Positions 17,332 through 26,413 of a stretch of DNA of 64,000 bases are shown here, piece by piece; the stretch's first letter is position 1; the number at the start of each line of letters is the position of its first letter. This DNA is from Alkaliphilus serpentinus (GTDB lineage Bacteria; Bacillota; Clostridia; Peptostreptococcales; Natronincolaceae). Location: NCBI RefSeq assembly GCF_009017255.1, contig NZ_WBZB01000012.1, positions 1-64,000 of the forward strand. Reading direction: 5' to 3'. The notes beneath the pieces were generated by a model, which worked only from the letters and a program-made list of their open reading frames with translations, did not search any database and was not told the origin of the DNA. Position numbers and translations under genes: made by a program.

Positions 17332-18726
17332 TCACCGATTATATACATGCTTATTTTTGCTACAATGGATATGGAAGATTTTTTTTATAAAGAAGGAATA
17401 GGCCACTGTAAAGATCGGAAAGATATAGCACAGAACTGCATAGGGTCCATAGGAGAGGGCAGAAATCCCTGTTATCATTCCAATGATTAAGGCATTAACA
17501 TTCCACGGAAACAAAGGGGCTATTATAGTACCGGTATCCGAGATGGTTCTAGCCAAAACTTGACTATTTACACCAAGTTCCTTGAATTTTTCCTTAAACA
17601 TCCTCCCGGGGAGAACGATTCCCACCGTTTGATCGCAGGTTATAATGGTGAGAAAACAGCTTATCAGCCCTGTTTTACGGATAAGCTCACCTTCAGATTT
17701 TATACAGGCCACCACCCTATTAATTAGAGGTTTAATCAAGCCGGAGGCTTCAAATAAAGTACTAAGGGCTATGGCTCCTGCCACAATAAAAACCACCTCC
17801 ACCATGGAAGCAATACCACCACTGAATAAAATTCTATTCAATTCTTGTGAGGGGGTATCTCCTCTGTAGCCAATCATCATAGAACTGAAAATCAACCTAT
17901 AGGGCAGGGCCTGCACGATTTTACTTACAATCATCCCCCCCACCATACCAAGACAGATGGTATATAGAGGCTTTAAGCCAATAACCGATAGTATTATAGT
18001 AATTACAGGTAAAATTAACAACCATGGGGAAAGGTTAAATCCTTGTTGAAGGGCTGACTGGTAGGTTTCGACAGTACCAATGGTTGTTGCTGTATCATAT
18101 TTAGAACCAATCATAAAATAAATAAAAGCTGTGAACACATAAACAGGAATCAGGGTTTTGGTCATAGAGGATAGGGCTTCTCGATATTTAGTGTTTGTTG
18201 AAGCAAGGGTTAAATTCATCAAACCAGAGATGGGGGAAAGCTTATCTGCTAGAAATCCACCAGACACAATGGTTCCCAATAGGATATGGGGTGGGAGGCC
18301 AAAGCCCCTACCTACTCCTAGAAGGGCAATACCAATGGTGCTTAAAGTACCTACAGCTGTTCCCATAAATAAGGCAGCTATAGAAGTAATGATAAAAGCA
18401 GCCAATAGAAAGTTAAAACCCTGCATATATTGAAGGCCATAGTAAATCATGGCGGGTACAACTCCAGAAGATAGCCAAAGAGATACAGTTCCGCCTATTA
18501 ATAGTATAAAAATATATAGGGATTGACATTCCTTTAAACCATTAAAGATGGCTAGCAAAAGGGGTCTTACCTTAAAGCCCTTTTTCCATAACACCCAACT
18601 AGTAAAGGCAATACTTAAAAGAAACCCTATGAAGATGGATATATTAAAGGCTATGCTTAAGGAAATAAATAACATTGTAGCTGCAAAAACCAAATATCTT
18701 TGTAAGATAGAAATTTCTTGATCCAT
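17332..18726 (-). CDS. nhaC: NhaC family Na+/H+ antiporter
   Basis: 464 residues with 11-12 membrane helices. The NhaC signature region GGFLADKLSPISGLMNLTLA is present (about 184-203), as are the later FPWNVNALI and VLPGRMFKEKF. The family exchanges external H+ or an organic ion for internal Na+, fitting pH/salt homeostasis. ATG 18726 has AAGGGG upstream. The last ~15 codons (HIHCSKNKHVYNR) overlap, on the opposite strand, the decayed permease start at 17308-17380, so the C-terminus may have been altered by the rearrangement there. No co-transcribed partner. Confidence 0.87.
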   Translation of the reverse strand: MDQEISILQRYLVFAATMLFISLSIAFNISIFIGFLLSIAFTSWVLWKKGFKVRPLLLAIFNGLKECQSLYIFILLIGGTVSLWLSSGVVPAMIYYGLQYMQGFNFLLAAFIITSIAALFMGTAVGTLSTIGIALLGVGRGFGLPPHILLGTIVSGGFLADKLSPISGLMNLTLASTNTKYREALSSMTKTLIPVYVFTAFIYFMIGSKYDTATTIGTVETYQSALQQGFNLSPWLLILPVITIILSVIGLKPLYTICLGMVGGMIVSKIVQALPYRLIFSSMMIGYRGDTPSQELNRILFSGGIASMVEVVFIVAGAIALSTLFEASGLIKPLINRVVACIKSEGELIRKTGLISCFLTIITCDQTVGIVLPGRMFKEKFKELGVNSQVLARTISDTGTIIAPLFPWNVNALIIGMITGISALSYGPYAVLCYIFPIFTVAYSFFIKKIFHIHCSKNKHVYNR

Positions 18727-18965
18727 AGTAGAAACAACCCCTTCTAGCAGTAATGGAGGAACAATATATAATGAAGTATTATATTCTTAAATTATACGAC
18801 AGAAAACCTAGAATATAAAATAAAAATAAATTATCTAGTAAGTTCGGTGGTGGTTTAGTGGATTTACGGTGTAATTTATAAAGTTTTTTGTTAATATATA
18901 AGTAAATCAGTGAAGGAAGCTAAGTTTTGATAGATAGAATTTTTATAGGGAAGGGAGAGGTTAAC

Positions 18966-19157
18966 ATGCCCATGAAGTTAGAAATAGGAGATTTAGTAGA
19001 ATTAAAAAAGCAGCATCCTTGCGGTAACCATCAATTTGAAATACTAAGAACAGGAGCAGATTTTAGAATTAAGTGTACCAAATGTGAAAAACAGGTTTGG
19101 GTACCCAGAGCTACCCTAGAAAAGAGAATTAAAAAGGTGGTATCTTCACATAAATAG
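18966..19157 (+). CDS. DUF951 domain protein
   Basis: 63 residues. IGDLVELKKQHPCGNHQFEI and the later IKCTKCEKQVWVPRATLEK match DUF951, with three Cys that could bind a metal. Members are small, conserved in Firmicutes, and often lie near parB/spo0J or mscS; function is unknown. ATG 18966 with AAGGGAGAGG upstream is preferred to the TTG at 18927. It is monocistronic by spacing, 124 bp before the aminotransferase. Confidence 0.82.
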   Translation: MPMKLEIGDLVELKKQHPCGNHQFEILRTGADFRIKCTKCEKQVWVPRATLEKRIKKVVSSHK

Positions 19158-19281
19158 CCACTTGCTAAATAATTTGAAGGGTAATAATTTTTTAGAATAA
19201 TGCTACGGTGTTTTAATCTATTATGTGGTATAATATTAGAGAAAATATCTGTTTCAAAAATGTCTATTCGGAGGTGTTTTA

Positions 19282-20469
19282 ATGGCAATTAAATATGCAA
19301 AGAGAATGAATAATCTAAAGGCATCAGAGATTCGAGAGATCTTAAAACTTACTGAAAGACCCGAGGTAATTTCCTTTGCAGGAGGATTACCTGCACCTGA
19401 ATTGTTCCCCATCGAAGAAATGAAATTGGTTTCAGAGTTGGTTCTAAATGAAGAAGGTGCAAAGGCCTTACAGTATAGTACAACAGAAGGCTATGGACCT
19501 TTAAGAGATAAGATCGCTAAGAGATTAAATGGTGTTGGGATTCAAGGAGATGGAGATAAGGTATTGATTACAAATGGATCTCAGCAGGGCTTAGATTTTT
19601 CTGCAAAGATTTTTATTAATGAGGGGGACATCATCGTCTGTGAAAGCCCCAGTTACATAGGTGCAATTAATGCCTTTAAAGCATACTTGCCAGAATTCGT
19701 TGAAATCCCTACCGATGATGAGGGGATGATCATGGAGGAGCTTGAAGGGGTATTATCCTCTAGAGAAAATGTAAAAATGATTTATGTGATCCCTGATTTT
19801 CAAAATCCATCTGGCAGAACCTGGTCGGTAGAAAGAAGAAAAAAATTGGTTGAGTTAGGAAATAAATATGACCTTCCAATTATAGAAGACAATCCCTATG
19901 GAGAGTTAAGATTTGAGGGAGAATTCCTTCCATCTGTAAAGTCCTTTGATACAGAAGGAAGGGTTATATATCTTGGAACCTTCTCTAAAACCTTCTGCCC
20001 AGGCCTAAGGATCGGTTGGGTGTATGCAGATAAAGAACTTCTACATAAATATATATTAATTAAGCAGGCTGCAGACCTTCACTCCAATTCCATGTCTCAA
20101 AGAGAATTGGATAAGTTTCTAGAGCTATATAATTTAGACGAGCACATCGAAAAAATTAAAGTCGTTTATAGAAAACGTAGAAATATAATGATGGATACCA
20201 TTAAAGAAAGCTTCCCAGAGGGCTTAAAATATACCTATCCAGAGGGTGGCCTCTTTACTTGGGTTGAACTTCCAAAGGATATCAATGCAAGGGATTTATT
20301 AATAAAGGCCCTAGAGGTAAACGTTGCCTTTGTTCCTGGGGGGTCCTTCTTCCCAAATGGAGGACGCGAAAACACCATGAGACTGAATTTCTCTAATATG
20401 CCGGAGGATAGAATAAAGGAAGGTATTCAAAGATTAGGTAAGGTAATAGCAGAAATGATGAAACAATAA
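19282..20469 (+). CDS. PLP-dependent class I/II aminotransferase (2-aminoadipate/LysN-like)
   Basis: 395 residues with the full fold-type I aminotransferase pattern. An N-terminal PEVISFAGGLPAPELFP is typical of the 2-aminoadipate/MocR-like subgroup. NGSQQGLD binds PLP phosphate, IPDFQNPSGRTW contains the conserved Asn-Pro, and GTFSKTFCPGLRIGW contains the Schiff-base Lys. It has no N-terminal DNA-binding domain, so it is a stand-alone enzyme acting on aromatic, branched or aminoadipate-type amino acids. GGAGGTG lies before ATG 19282. A strong hairpin follows at 20478-20508. Confidence 0.88.
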   Translation: MAIKYAKRMNNLKASEIREILKLTERPEVISFAGGLPAPELFPIEEMKLVSELVLNEEGAKALQYSTTEGYGPLRDKIAKRLNGVGIQGDGDKVLITNGSQQGLDFSAKIFINEGDIIVCESPSYIGAINAFKAYLPEFVEIPTDDEGMIMEELEGVLSSRENVKMIYVIPDFQNPSGRTWSVERRKKLVELGNKYDLPIIEDNPYGELRFEGEFLPSVKSFDTEGRVIYLGTFSKTFCPGLRIGWVYADKELLHKYILIKQAADLHSNSMSQRELDKFLELYNLDEHIEKIKVVYRKRRNIMMDTIKESFPEGLKYTYPEGGLFTWVELPKDINARDLLIKALEVNVAFVPGGSFFPNGGRENTMRLNFSNMPEDRIKEGIQRLGKVIAEMMKQ

Positions 20470-20477
20470 TAAAAAAT

Positions 20478-20508
20478 TAGGAGAGTGGCTGATTTAGCCA
20501 CTCTCCTA
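20478..20508 (+). terminator. Strong hairpin after the aminotransferase
   Basis: TAGGAGAGTGGCT / AGCCACTCTCCTA, a 13-bp perfect stem with a 5-nt loop. No T-run follows on this strand. Confidence 0.6.
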
Positions 20509-20745
20509 GTGTAAGGGGGAGATTGGGATGAATAAATGTTGTATTGTGGGGGCTATCTACTAATAATATGGCCTCTAGTATAGGCTTTTATACATAAATA
20601 AAATAAAAATTTCAAAAGGAAATCTATTGACAATAATAAGAAGGGGATTTAAAAATTATATTATGGGTATGGTGATATTATAATCAAGGAGTAAAAGGAT
20701 TATAATAAGTAAATACCTACATAAACAATAATTTTTTTTCTAAGG

Positions 20746-22890
20746 ATGAGGGATATGATCATTGGTGATGGAGATATGGTTAGTGAAAACTATATAAATC
20801 GCGAACTAAGCTGGCTAGAATTCAACGATAGGGTTTTAAAGGAAGCTAAGGATAAAAACAACCCTCTTTTTGAGCGCTTAAAATTTCTTTCTATCGTTAG
20901 TTCCAACCTAGATGAGTTCTTTATGGTGAGGGTGGCCTCACTAAAGGATCAGGTTCATGCCGGTTATCATAAAAAGGATCCCTCTGGGCTTACACCCAAG
21001 GAACAGCTGAGGGATATTTCCATAAGAACTCACAAACTGGTGGCGGAGGCCTATAATACCTATAGCAGAAGCTTAATCCCTAAGCTTAGAAAAAAGGGAA
21101 TTCTTCTATTAGATAAAAGAAGCCTTACCTTAGAGGATGGAGATTATCTAAAAAACTATTACTATAAATATATCTACCCGGTGTTAACACCAATGGCTGT
21201 AGATTCAAGCCGTCCCTTTCCGCTAATTTTAAATAAAAGTCTAAATATAGGGGTCCTTGTTAAGGATTCTGACCAGCTACTGTTTGCTACTGTCCAGGTT
21301 CCCTCCGTTTTAGATAGAATAATAGAAATTCCCTCTAAGGGTGAAGGTAAGAAATTTATTCTATTAGAAGAGGTAATCACCCTCTTTATAAAGGAATTGT
21401 TTATAGGAAAGCGAATAATCTTTGCCTACCCCTATCGGATAACCAGAAACACAGACTTACCTATAGAAGAAGAGGAGGCGGAGGATCTTCTTATAGAGAT
21501 TGAAAAATCCCTGAAGAAAAGAAAATGGGGAGAGGCTGTTAGGCTTGAGATAGATGGAGCTGCTGATGAATTACTTATAGATATTTTAAAAAATGCCCTA
21601 GAGATTCATGATAAGGATATCTACAGAATAAGGGGGCCCATAGACTTAACCTTTATGGAACATTTCTACAGCCTAGAGGGATATGAAGGGCTGAAATACA
21701 AGCCCTTTAAACCTCAGCTAATAGATGCCCTTTTATCTACCAATAAAAGTATTTTTGAGAGGATTAAGGAGGGGGATATTTTCCTTCACCTACCCTATGA
21801 TTCCTTTCAGCCAGTTGTTGAATTTGTTAAAGAGGCTTCGAAGGATCCAGATGTACTGGCCATAAAGCAAACTCTATATAGAGTGAGTGGGGACTCGCCC
21901 ATCGTTAAGGCCTTGGTTGAAGCCGCTGAAAGGGGAAAACAGGTAACTGTAGTGGTGGAGCTTAGAGCTCGCTTTGATGAGGAAGTAAACATCCAATGGG
22001 CAAAAAAAATGGAAAAGGCAGGCTGCCATGTTCTATATGGTTTTAAGAACTTAAAAACCCATGCAAAAATTACCCTTGTTGTAAGACGAGAAAAGGAAGG
22101 GATCTGCAGATATGTGCATTTATCTACAGGAAACTATAACGATATTACTGCAAGACTATATACAGATGTGGGGATATTCACGGCTAAAAGGGAATATGGA
22201 GTAGATGCATCAAAAATTTTTAATTTTCTTTCGGGATTTTCTGAAGTTCCCCATCTTAAGAAGCTGAATATGGCTCCATATGACTTAAGGCAAAAATTAT
22301 ATGAAATGATAGCTAGAGAAATATCCTTTGCTGAAAAAGGCTTAAAAGCTAAAGTAATTATTAAAGTCAATTCCCTTGTAGATGAGGAGATGATAGATAA
22401 GCTATACCAAGCCTCCACAGCAGGTGTGGAAATTGAACTTATAGTTAGAGGAATTTGCTGCTTAAGGCCGGGGATAGAGAACTTGAGTGGCAATATAAGG
22501 GTAAGAAGCATAGTTGGTAGATTCTTAGAGCATAGTAGGATTTTTTATTTTTACAACAATGGTAAGGAGGAAGTGTATTTTTCCAGCGCAGACCTTATGC
22601 CCAGAAATCTTAATCGAAGAATAGAATTGCTCTTCCCCGTTGATAGCTCTATAATTAAAGAAAAAATCATTGGCATCCTTGATATTGAGCTAAGGGATAC
22701 CATGAAGGCAAGGCTTTTAAATAGTGATGGAAGCTATAAAAGAGTGGATAAAAGGGGCAAAGAGAAAATGGATTCTCAGCAGCACTTTATGAACTTAGCC
22801 ATAGCCCAAGGCAAAGCTATGTGTAGATTTCAAAACAACTTGCCCTTAGAAGAATGCATCCTTTATCTAAGGGATGTTAAAGAAGATTAA
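20746..22890 (+). CDS. ppk1: Polyphosphate kinase 1
   Basis: About 714 residues, the usual PPK1 length. It begins with the N-domain signature YINRELSWLEFNDRVLKEA and NLDEFFMVRVA. The two phospholipase-D-like catalytic domains carry KTHAKITLVVRRE and LEHSRIFYFYNNG, with the phosphorylated and assisting His residues, plus VHLSTGNYND. It builds polyphosphate from ATP reversibly. The start is uncertain: ATG 20746, 20755 and 20776 are all in frame with weak ribosome binding sites. The exopolyphosphatase gene follows after 18 bp, so synthesis and breakdown are co-transcribed. Confidence 0.93.
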   Translation: MRDMIIGDGDMVSENYINRELSWLEFNDRVLKEAKDKNNPLFERLKFLSIVSSNLDEFFMVRVASLKDQVHAGYHKKDPSGLTPKEQLRDISIRTHKLVAEAYNTYSRSLIPKLRKKGILLLDKRSLTLEDGDYLKNYYYKYIYPVLTPMAVDSSRPFPLILNKSLNIGVLVKDSDQLLFATVQVPSVLDRIIEIPSKGEGKKFILLEEVITLFIKELFIGKRIIFAYPYRITRNTDLPIEEEEAEDLLIEIEKSLKKRKWGEAVRLEIDGAADELLIDILKNALEIHDKDIYRIRGPIDLTFMEHFYSLEGYEGLKYKPFKPQLIDALLSTNKSIFERIKEGDIFLHLPYDSFQPVVEFVKEASKDPDVLAIKQTLYRVSGDSPIVKALVEAAERGKQVTVVVELRARFDEEVNIQWAKKMEKAGCHVLYGFKNLKTHAKITLVVRREKEGICRYVHLSTGNYNDITARLYTDVGIFTAKREYGVDASKIFNFLSGFSEVPHLKKLNMAPYDLRQKLYEMIAREISFAEKGLKAKVIIKVNSLVDEEMIDKLYQASTAGVEIELIVRGICCLRPGIENLSGNIRVRSIVGRFLEHSRIFYFYNNGKEEVYFSSADLMPRNLNRRIELLFPVDSSIIKEKIIGILDIELRDTMKARLLNSDGSYKRVDKRGKEKMDSQQHFMNLAIAQGKAMCRFQNNLPLEECILYLRDVKED

Positions 22891-22908
22891 TAAGGAGAAG
22901 GTGTAGTA

Positions 22909-24426
22909 ATGGCTAAAAAATATGCCATCATAGATTTGGGTTCAAACTCCGTCAGAATGATCATTATGAAGATTTTTAATGACAACTCCTACAAATTAAT
23001 AGATCAGGTTAAAGAAATGGTTAGGCTAAGTGAAGGTATGGGTGAAGAAAAAACCTTAAAGCCATTGGCCATAAAGAGGACTATGGAGGCATTAAAATTC
23101 TTTAAAAAGCTTATAGAGGTCCACTCCGTTGATAATACCTATATGGTGGCAACAGCAGCAGTTAGAAATGCTACAAATCAAGAATTCTTTCTTGAGAAGG
23201 TGAAACAAGAGGTGGGTTTCGATTTTACAGTAATAACGGGAAAAGAAGAGGCCTACTATGCCTATTTAGGGGTGATAAACACAATTGATATAGAGGATTG
23301 TGTTATGATTGATATCGGTGGAGCCAGTACTGAGATCGGGTGGATACAAAATAGACGCCTTAAAGAGTCCATCAGCTTACCCTTTGGTGCAGTAATCATG
23401 ACAGAGAAGTTCATGCTGAAGGATAAGATTTCTAGCCAAAGACTTAAGAGACTAGAGGAGTTCTTTAAGAAGGAGTTTTCTAATATCCCTTGGTTAAAGG
23501 AGACCCAAGGATTACCAGTGGTGGGGCTGGGAGGCACCATTAGAGCCCTTGCCAAAATAGATAGGAATAGAGTTGGCTTTAATCTCATAAGCCTCCACAA
23601 CTATCAGATGAACCTTGATGAGGTGTCCTATGGCTATAATTTGGTTTCTCGGGCAAACTATCAAGAAAGAAAGAATATCCCGGGGGTTAATAAGGAAAGA
23701 GCCGATATCATAGTTGGAGGATTAGTACCTATACGATATCTTTTAGAATATATTAAGTCCGACAAGCTCATTATAAGTGGTAATGGTTTAAGAGAAGGTG
23801 TTTTTTACCATAATTATCTAAAGGAGTATTATAAAAAAGCAGAAATTCTTGAAGATGTATTGTACCATAGCATAGAAAACAATCTAAAAAATTATGATGT
23901 CAATATCAAACATAGTAATCATGTAAAAAATCTAGCATTGTCCATATTTGATCAAACAACTAAGCTTCATAAAATGGGTAGGGAGGCTAGACGGCTTTTA
24001 TCTGTTGCAGCCCTTCTTCATGATATTGGCAGCTATGTGGATTATTATAATCACCACAAACACGGCTTTTATTTGGTTTTAAACTCAAGGATCAATGGTT
24101 TAAGAAACCGTCAATTATTGATGTGTGCCTTTATAGTGGCCAATCATAGAGAAATACCCTTTAAAGAGGATTGGCGAAAGTACAGCACCCTTATCAATAA
24201 GGCTGATTACGAAGCAATTAAAAAATTAAGCATTTTTTTAAGAATTGCTGAACAATTAGATCGTAGCGAATTTGGTAGTGTTGAAGAGGTTGCATGCTAC
24301 TTAACAGAGGACTGCCTTCAAATAATGGTGAAATCCCCTAATAGCCCAGAACTTGAAATAGAGACGGCCATGAAGGCAGAAGGGGACTTTAAAAAATTGT
24401 TTAATAGAAGGCTGGTAATCGTATAA
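22909..24426 (+). CDS. ppx: Exopolyphosphatase, Ppx/GppA family with HD domain
   Basis: 505 residues. The ASKHA-fold Ppx/GppA part opens with IDLGSNSVRMIIM (phosphate-binding loop) and contains VATAAVRNA, IDIGGASTEIGW and GLGGTIRALAK. The C-terminal third is an HD-like domain (AALLHDIGSYVDYYNHHKHG) with the metal-binding His-Asp. It hydrolyses polyphosphate or pppGpp. AAGGAGAAGG precedes ATG 22909. Its place directly after ppk1 makes polyphosphate the likely main substrate. Confidence 0.92.
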   Translation: MAKKYAIIDLGSNSVRMIIMKIFNDNSYKLIDQVKEMVRLSEGMGEEKTLKPLAIKRTMEALKFFKKLIEVHSVDNTYMVATAAVRNATNQEFFLEKVKQEVGFDFTVITGKEEAYYAYLGVINTIDIEDCVMIDIGGASTEIGWIQNRRLKESISLPFGAVIMTEKFMLKDKISSQRLKRLEEFFKKEFSNIPWLKETQGLPVVGLGGTIRALAKIDRNRVGFNLISLHNYQMNLDEVSYGYNLVSRANYQERKNIPGVNKERADIIVGGLVPIRYLLEYIKSDKLIISGNGLREGVFYHNYLKEYYKKAEILEDVLYHSIENNLKNYDVNIKHSNHVKNLALSIFDQTTKLHKMGREARRLLSVAALLHDIGSYVDYYNHHKHGFYLVLNSRINGLRNRQLLMCAFIVANHREIPFKEDWRKYSTLINKADYEAIKKLSIFLRIAEQLDRSEFGSVEEVACYLTEDCLQIMVKSPNSPELEIETAMKAEGDFKKLFNRRLVIV

Positions 24427-24434
24427 ATTAAAGT

Positions 24435-24463
24435 TTGCAATTTAATTCTCATAATGATATAAT
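24435..24463 (+). promoter_or_regulatory. Sigma-A-type promoter of rpsF-ssb-rpsR
   Basis: TTGCAA (24435-24440), a 17-nt spacer, TATAAT (24458-24463). It lies just after the ppx stop and about 70 bp before rpsF. Confidence 0.65.
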
Positions 24464-24490
24464 ACTTTAATGTGAAGAAATCTTCTCTGT

Positions 24491-24516
24491 CCTGCTCATA
24501 AGCAGGGCCGCATAGT
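24491..24516 (+). promoter_or_regulatory. Possible S6:S18-binding leader hairpin
   Basis: CCTGCT-cata-AGCAGG followed by GCCGCATAG in the rpsF leader. Autoregulatory rpsF leaders that bind the S6:S18 complex carry a hairpin with an essential CCG; the match here is by eye only. Confidence 0.4.
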
Positions 24517-24534
24517 CCAAAGGGAGGTGAAATA

Positions 24535-24819
24535 ATGAACAAGTATGAATTAATGTACATCCTTAAATCAGATGTAGAAGAGGAAAGACGTCTTCAACTA
24601 TTGGAGAAGTTTAAAGGAATCATTGAAGCTGATGGTCAAATCGATAGCGTTGATGAGTGGGGTAACAGAAAGCTTGCCTATGAAATTAATAAGCTTAATG
24701 ATGGCTACTACTTCTTAGTAAATTTCCATTCATCTGCAGATGTTCCAAAGGAACTAGACAGAAACCTAAAGATTGCTGACGAAGTAATTCGACACATGGT
24801 TCTTAGGTTAGAAGCTTAA
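24535..24819 (+). CDS. rpsF: 30S ribosomal protein S6
   Basis: 94 residues with the S6 pattern MNKYELMYILKSDVEEE, GNRKLAYEINKLNDGYYFLV and a terminal RHMVLR. It binds 16S rRNA with S18 in the platform of the small subunit. AAGGGAGGTG precedes ATG 24535. First gene of the classic rpsF-ssb-rpsR operon. Confidence 0.97.
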   Translation: MNKYELMYILKSDVEEERRLQLLEKFKGIIEADGQIDSVDEWGNRKLAYEINKLNDGYYFLVNFHSSADVPKELDRNLKIADEVIRHMVLRLEA

Positions 24820-24840
24820 TAATTAAAGGGTGGTGTAACT

Positions 24841-25254
24841 GTGAATAATGTTGTGTTAATAGGTCGACTAGCAAGAGACCCCGAGTTACGATTTACTGCC
24901 AGCGGAAAAGCTGTAACCACCTTTAGTGTTGCAGTGAATAGACCATTTTCTAAAAACAAGGAAGCAGACTTTTTCAATATAGTTGTTTGGGGCAAAAGTG
25001 CTGAACATTGTGCCAATTATCTTTCTAAAGGAAGACTTGCAGGAATCCAAGGAAGGCTTCAAAGCCGTTCCTATGAAACTCAAAGTGGGGAAAAAAGATA
25101 TGTTACGGAAGTTGTAGCAGATCAGGTGGAATTCTTGGAATGGGGCAATCGCGAAGGACAATCAAGCAATAAAAGCAATGATAACTTTGGCTCTATGGAT
25201 ATTGATTTAAATGATTTCGAAGCCATTGATGAAGATGAAGACATTCCATTCTAG
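24841..25254 (+). CDS. ssb: Single-stranded DNA-binding protein
   Basis: 137 residues. OB fold from [20 protein letters not shown] to about residue 105, a short Ser/Asn/Gly-rich linker, and the acidic partner-binding tip DEDEDIPF at the C-terminus. It coats single-stranded DNA in replication and repair. GTG start at 24841, with AAAGGGTGGTG upstream. 21 bp after rpsF. Confidence 0.96.
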   Translation: MNNVVLIGRLARDPELRFTASGKAVTTFSVAVNRPFSKNKEADFFNIVVWGKSAEHCANYLSKGRLAGIQGRLQSRSYETQSGEKRYVTEVVADQVEFLEWGNREGQSSNKSNDNFGSMDIDLNDFEAIDEDEDIPF

Positions 25255-25268
25255 AAGGAGGGAAAAGC

Positions 25269-25499
25269 GTGATCAATAAGAGAAAACGCAGAAGCAAAAA
25301 GAAAATTTGCACCTTCTGTGCTGATAAAGTAACCCATGTAGATTACAAGGAAGTACAGAAGTTGAGAAAATATGTTACAGAGCGTGGTAAAATTCTTCCA
25401 AGAAGAATCTCTGGCAACTGTGCTATACATCAAAGAGATATTACTCAAGCTATTAAAAGAGCTAGACATATGGCTTTACTACCATACACAATGGAATAA
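25269..25499 (+). CDS. rpsR: 30S ribosomal protein S18
   Basis: 76 residues, very basic. [18 protein letters not shown] has the Cys pair of the zinc-binding (C+) form, followed by [19 protein letters not shown] and the family-typical [16 protein letters not shown] start at 25269 with AAGGAGGG upstream, 14 bp after ssb. A terminator follows. Confidence 0.96.
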   Translation: MINKRKRRSKKKICTFCADKVTHVDYKEVQKLRKYVTERGKILPRRISGNCAIHQRDITQAIKRARHMALLPYTME

Positions 25500-25509
25500 A
25501 TTTAACATT

Positions 25510-25537
25510 AAAGGAAGTCTTTAGACTTCCTTTTTAT
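25510..25537 (+). terminator. Rho-independent terminator of rpsF-ssb-rpsR
   Basis: AAAGGAAGTCT / AGACTTCCTTT, loop TT, then TT. An 11-bp perfect stem right after the rpsR stop. Confidence 0.85.
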
Positions 25538-25704
25538 ATGGTTAAAATACAGGTTTTGTTGATTGTTAAAATATGATTCAAATCACGTTATCAAATTAAA
25601 AAATAAGGTATAATTATAGGTAGGCACACCAATGAAAAAAGCTTGTATATTCTACTTAAAGAAGCAATGCTATAATATTTCTAATCGTAATGAAAGGTGA
25701 TATC

Positions 25705-26235
25705 ATGAGAGCCTTTAAGCTAAAGGAAATAATCATAATACCCATAGTCGTTGCCCTTATGTTTGTAATGGGATACTTTCTAATACCCATCATGTCGGTT
25801 ATGCCTTTGCCAGCCTATAGGGCTTTGGTGGTGGCTCCCATATATGGAATCGGTATTACCCTAGCCCTTAGCTCTATCAGAAGAATAGGGGTAGTTTCAG
25901 TCATAGGACTATTGATTGGTGTAATTCTAAGTGCTTTTTCCATCATTATGCTGATTGTTTCCGCTCTATCAGGTTTGATGACAGATATCATTTGCATTTT
26001 TATGAGGGATCAATATCGGAAAGATCCAACAATACTTATTGCAGCAGGACTTTTTCCTGCCCTTCAAATACCATTGGTATTTTACACAATGGCCTATACA
26101 GTAGGGGGAGCCTTTGAAGAAACAATAAAAACCCCTATAATAATGATTATACCAACAATTACAACCTTCTTACTCTCCTTTTATGTGTCTAGGAAGTTTT
26201 ATGGAGTTTGGAAAAAAAGAGGAGTTCAAAATTAG
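25705..26235 (+). CDS. Six-helix membrane protein, possible ECF transporter S component
   Basis: 176 residues from ATG 25705, which has AAAGGTGAT upstream; the ATG at 25690 lies inside that site. Five to six hydrophobic helices fill the protein, with a short basic C-terminus (SRKFYGVWKKRG). The size, the Pro-rich loop after helix 1 (IPIMSVMPLPAYRALVV) and the Gly/Ala-rich helices resemble S components of ECF vitamin or metal transporters (for example the MptD-like group). No substrate motif can be named. Single gene between two terminators. Confidence 0.6.
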   Translation: MRAFKLKEIIIIPIVVALMFVMGYFLIPIMSVMPLPAYRALVVAPIYGIGITLALSSIRRIGVVSVIGLLIGVILSAFSIIMLIVSALSGLMTDIICIFMRDQYRKDPTILIAAGLFPALQIPLVFYTMAYTVGGAFEETIKTPIIMIIPTITTFLLSFYVSRKFYGVWKKRGVQN

Positions 26236-26242
26236 TAAAACT

Positions 26243-26264
26243 GCCTAGGAATCTAGGCTTTTTT
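26243..26264 (+). terminator. Rho-independent terminator
   Basis: GCCTAG-gaat-CTAGGC followed by TTTTTT. Confidence 0.8.
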
Positions 26265-26323
26265 GTTTATATAACTCTACTATTTATTATTAAATTTATA
26301 GTGGGATATGAAAGTCTTGTAAT

Positions 26324-26352
26324 TTGACACTATAACTATGGATTGGTATACT
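26324..26352 (+). promoter_or_regulatory. Sigma-A-type promoter of the tldD-tldE genes
   Basis: TTGACA (26324-26329), 17-nt spacer, TATACT (26347-26352), about 60 bp before the TldD start. Confidence 0.65.
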
Positions 26353-26413
26353 TCAAGGAAGAGGGGTGTTTAATAACACCGATCAAAACATGACTAGGCA
26401 AGGGGTGTAATCA

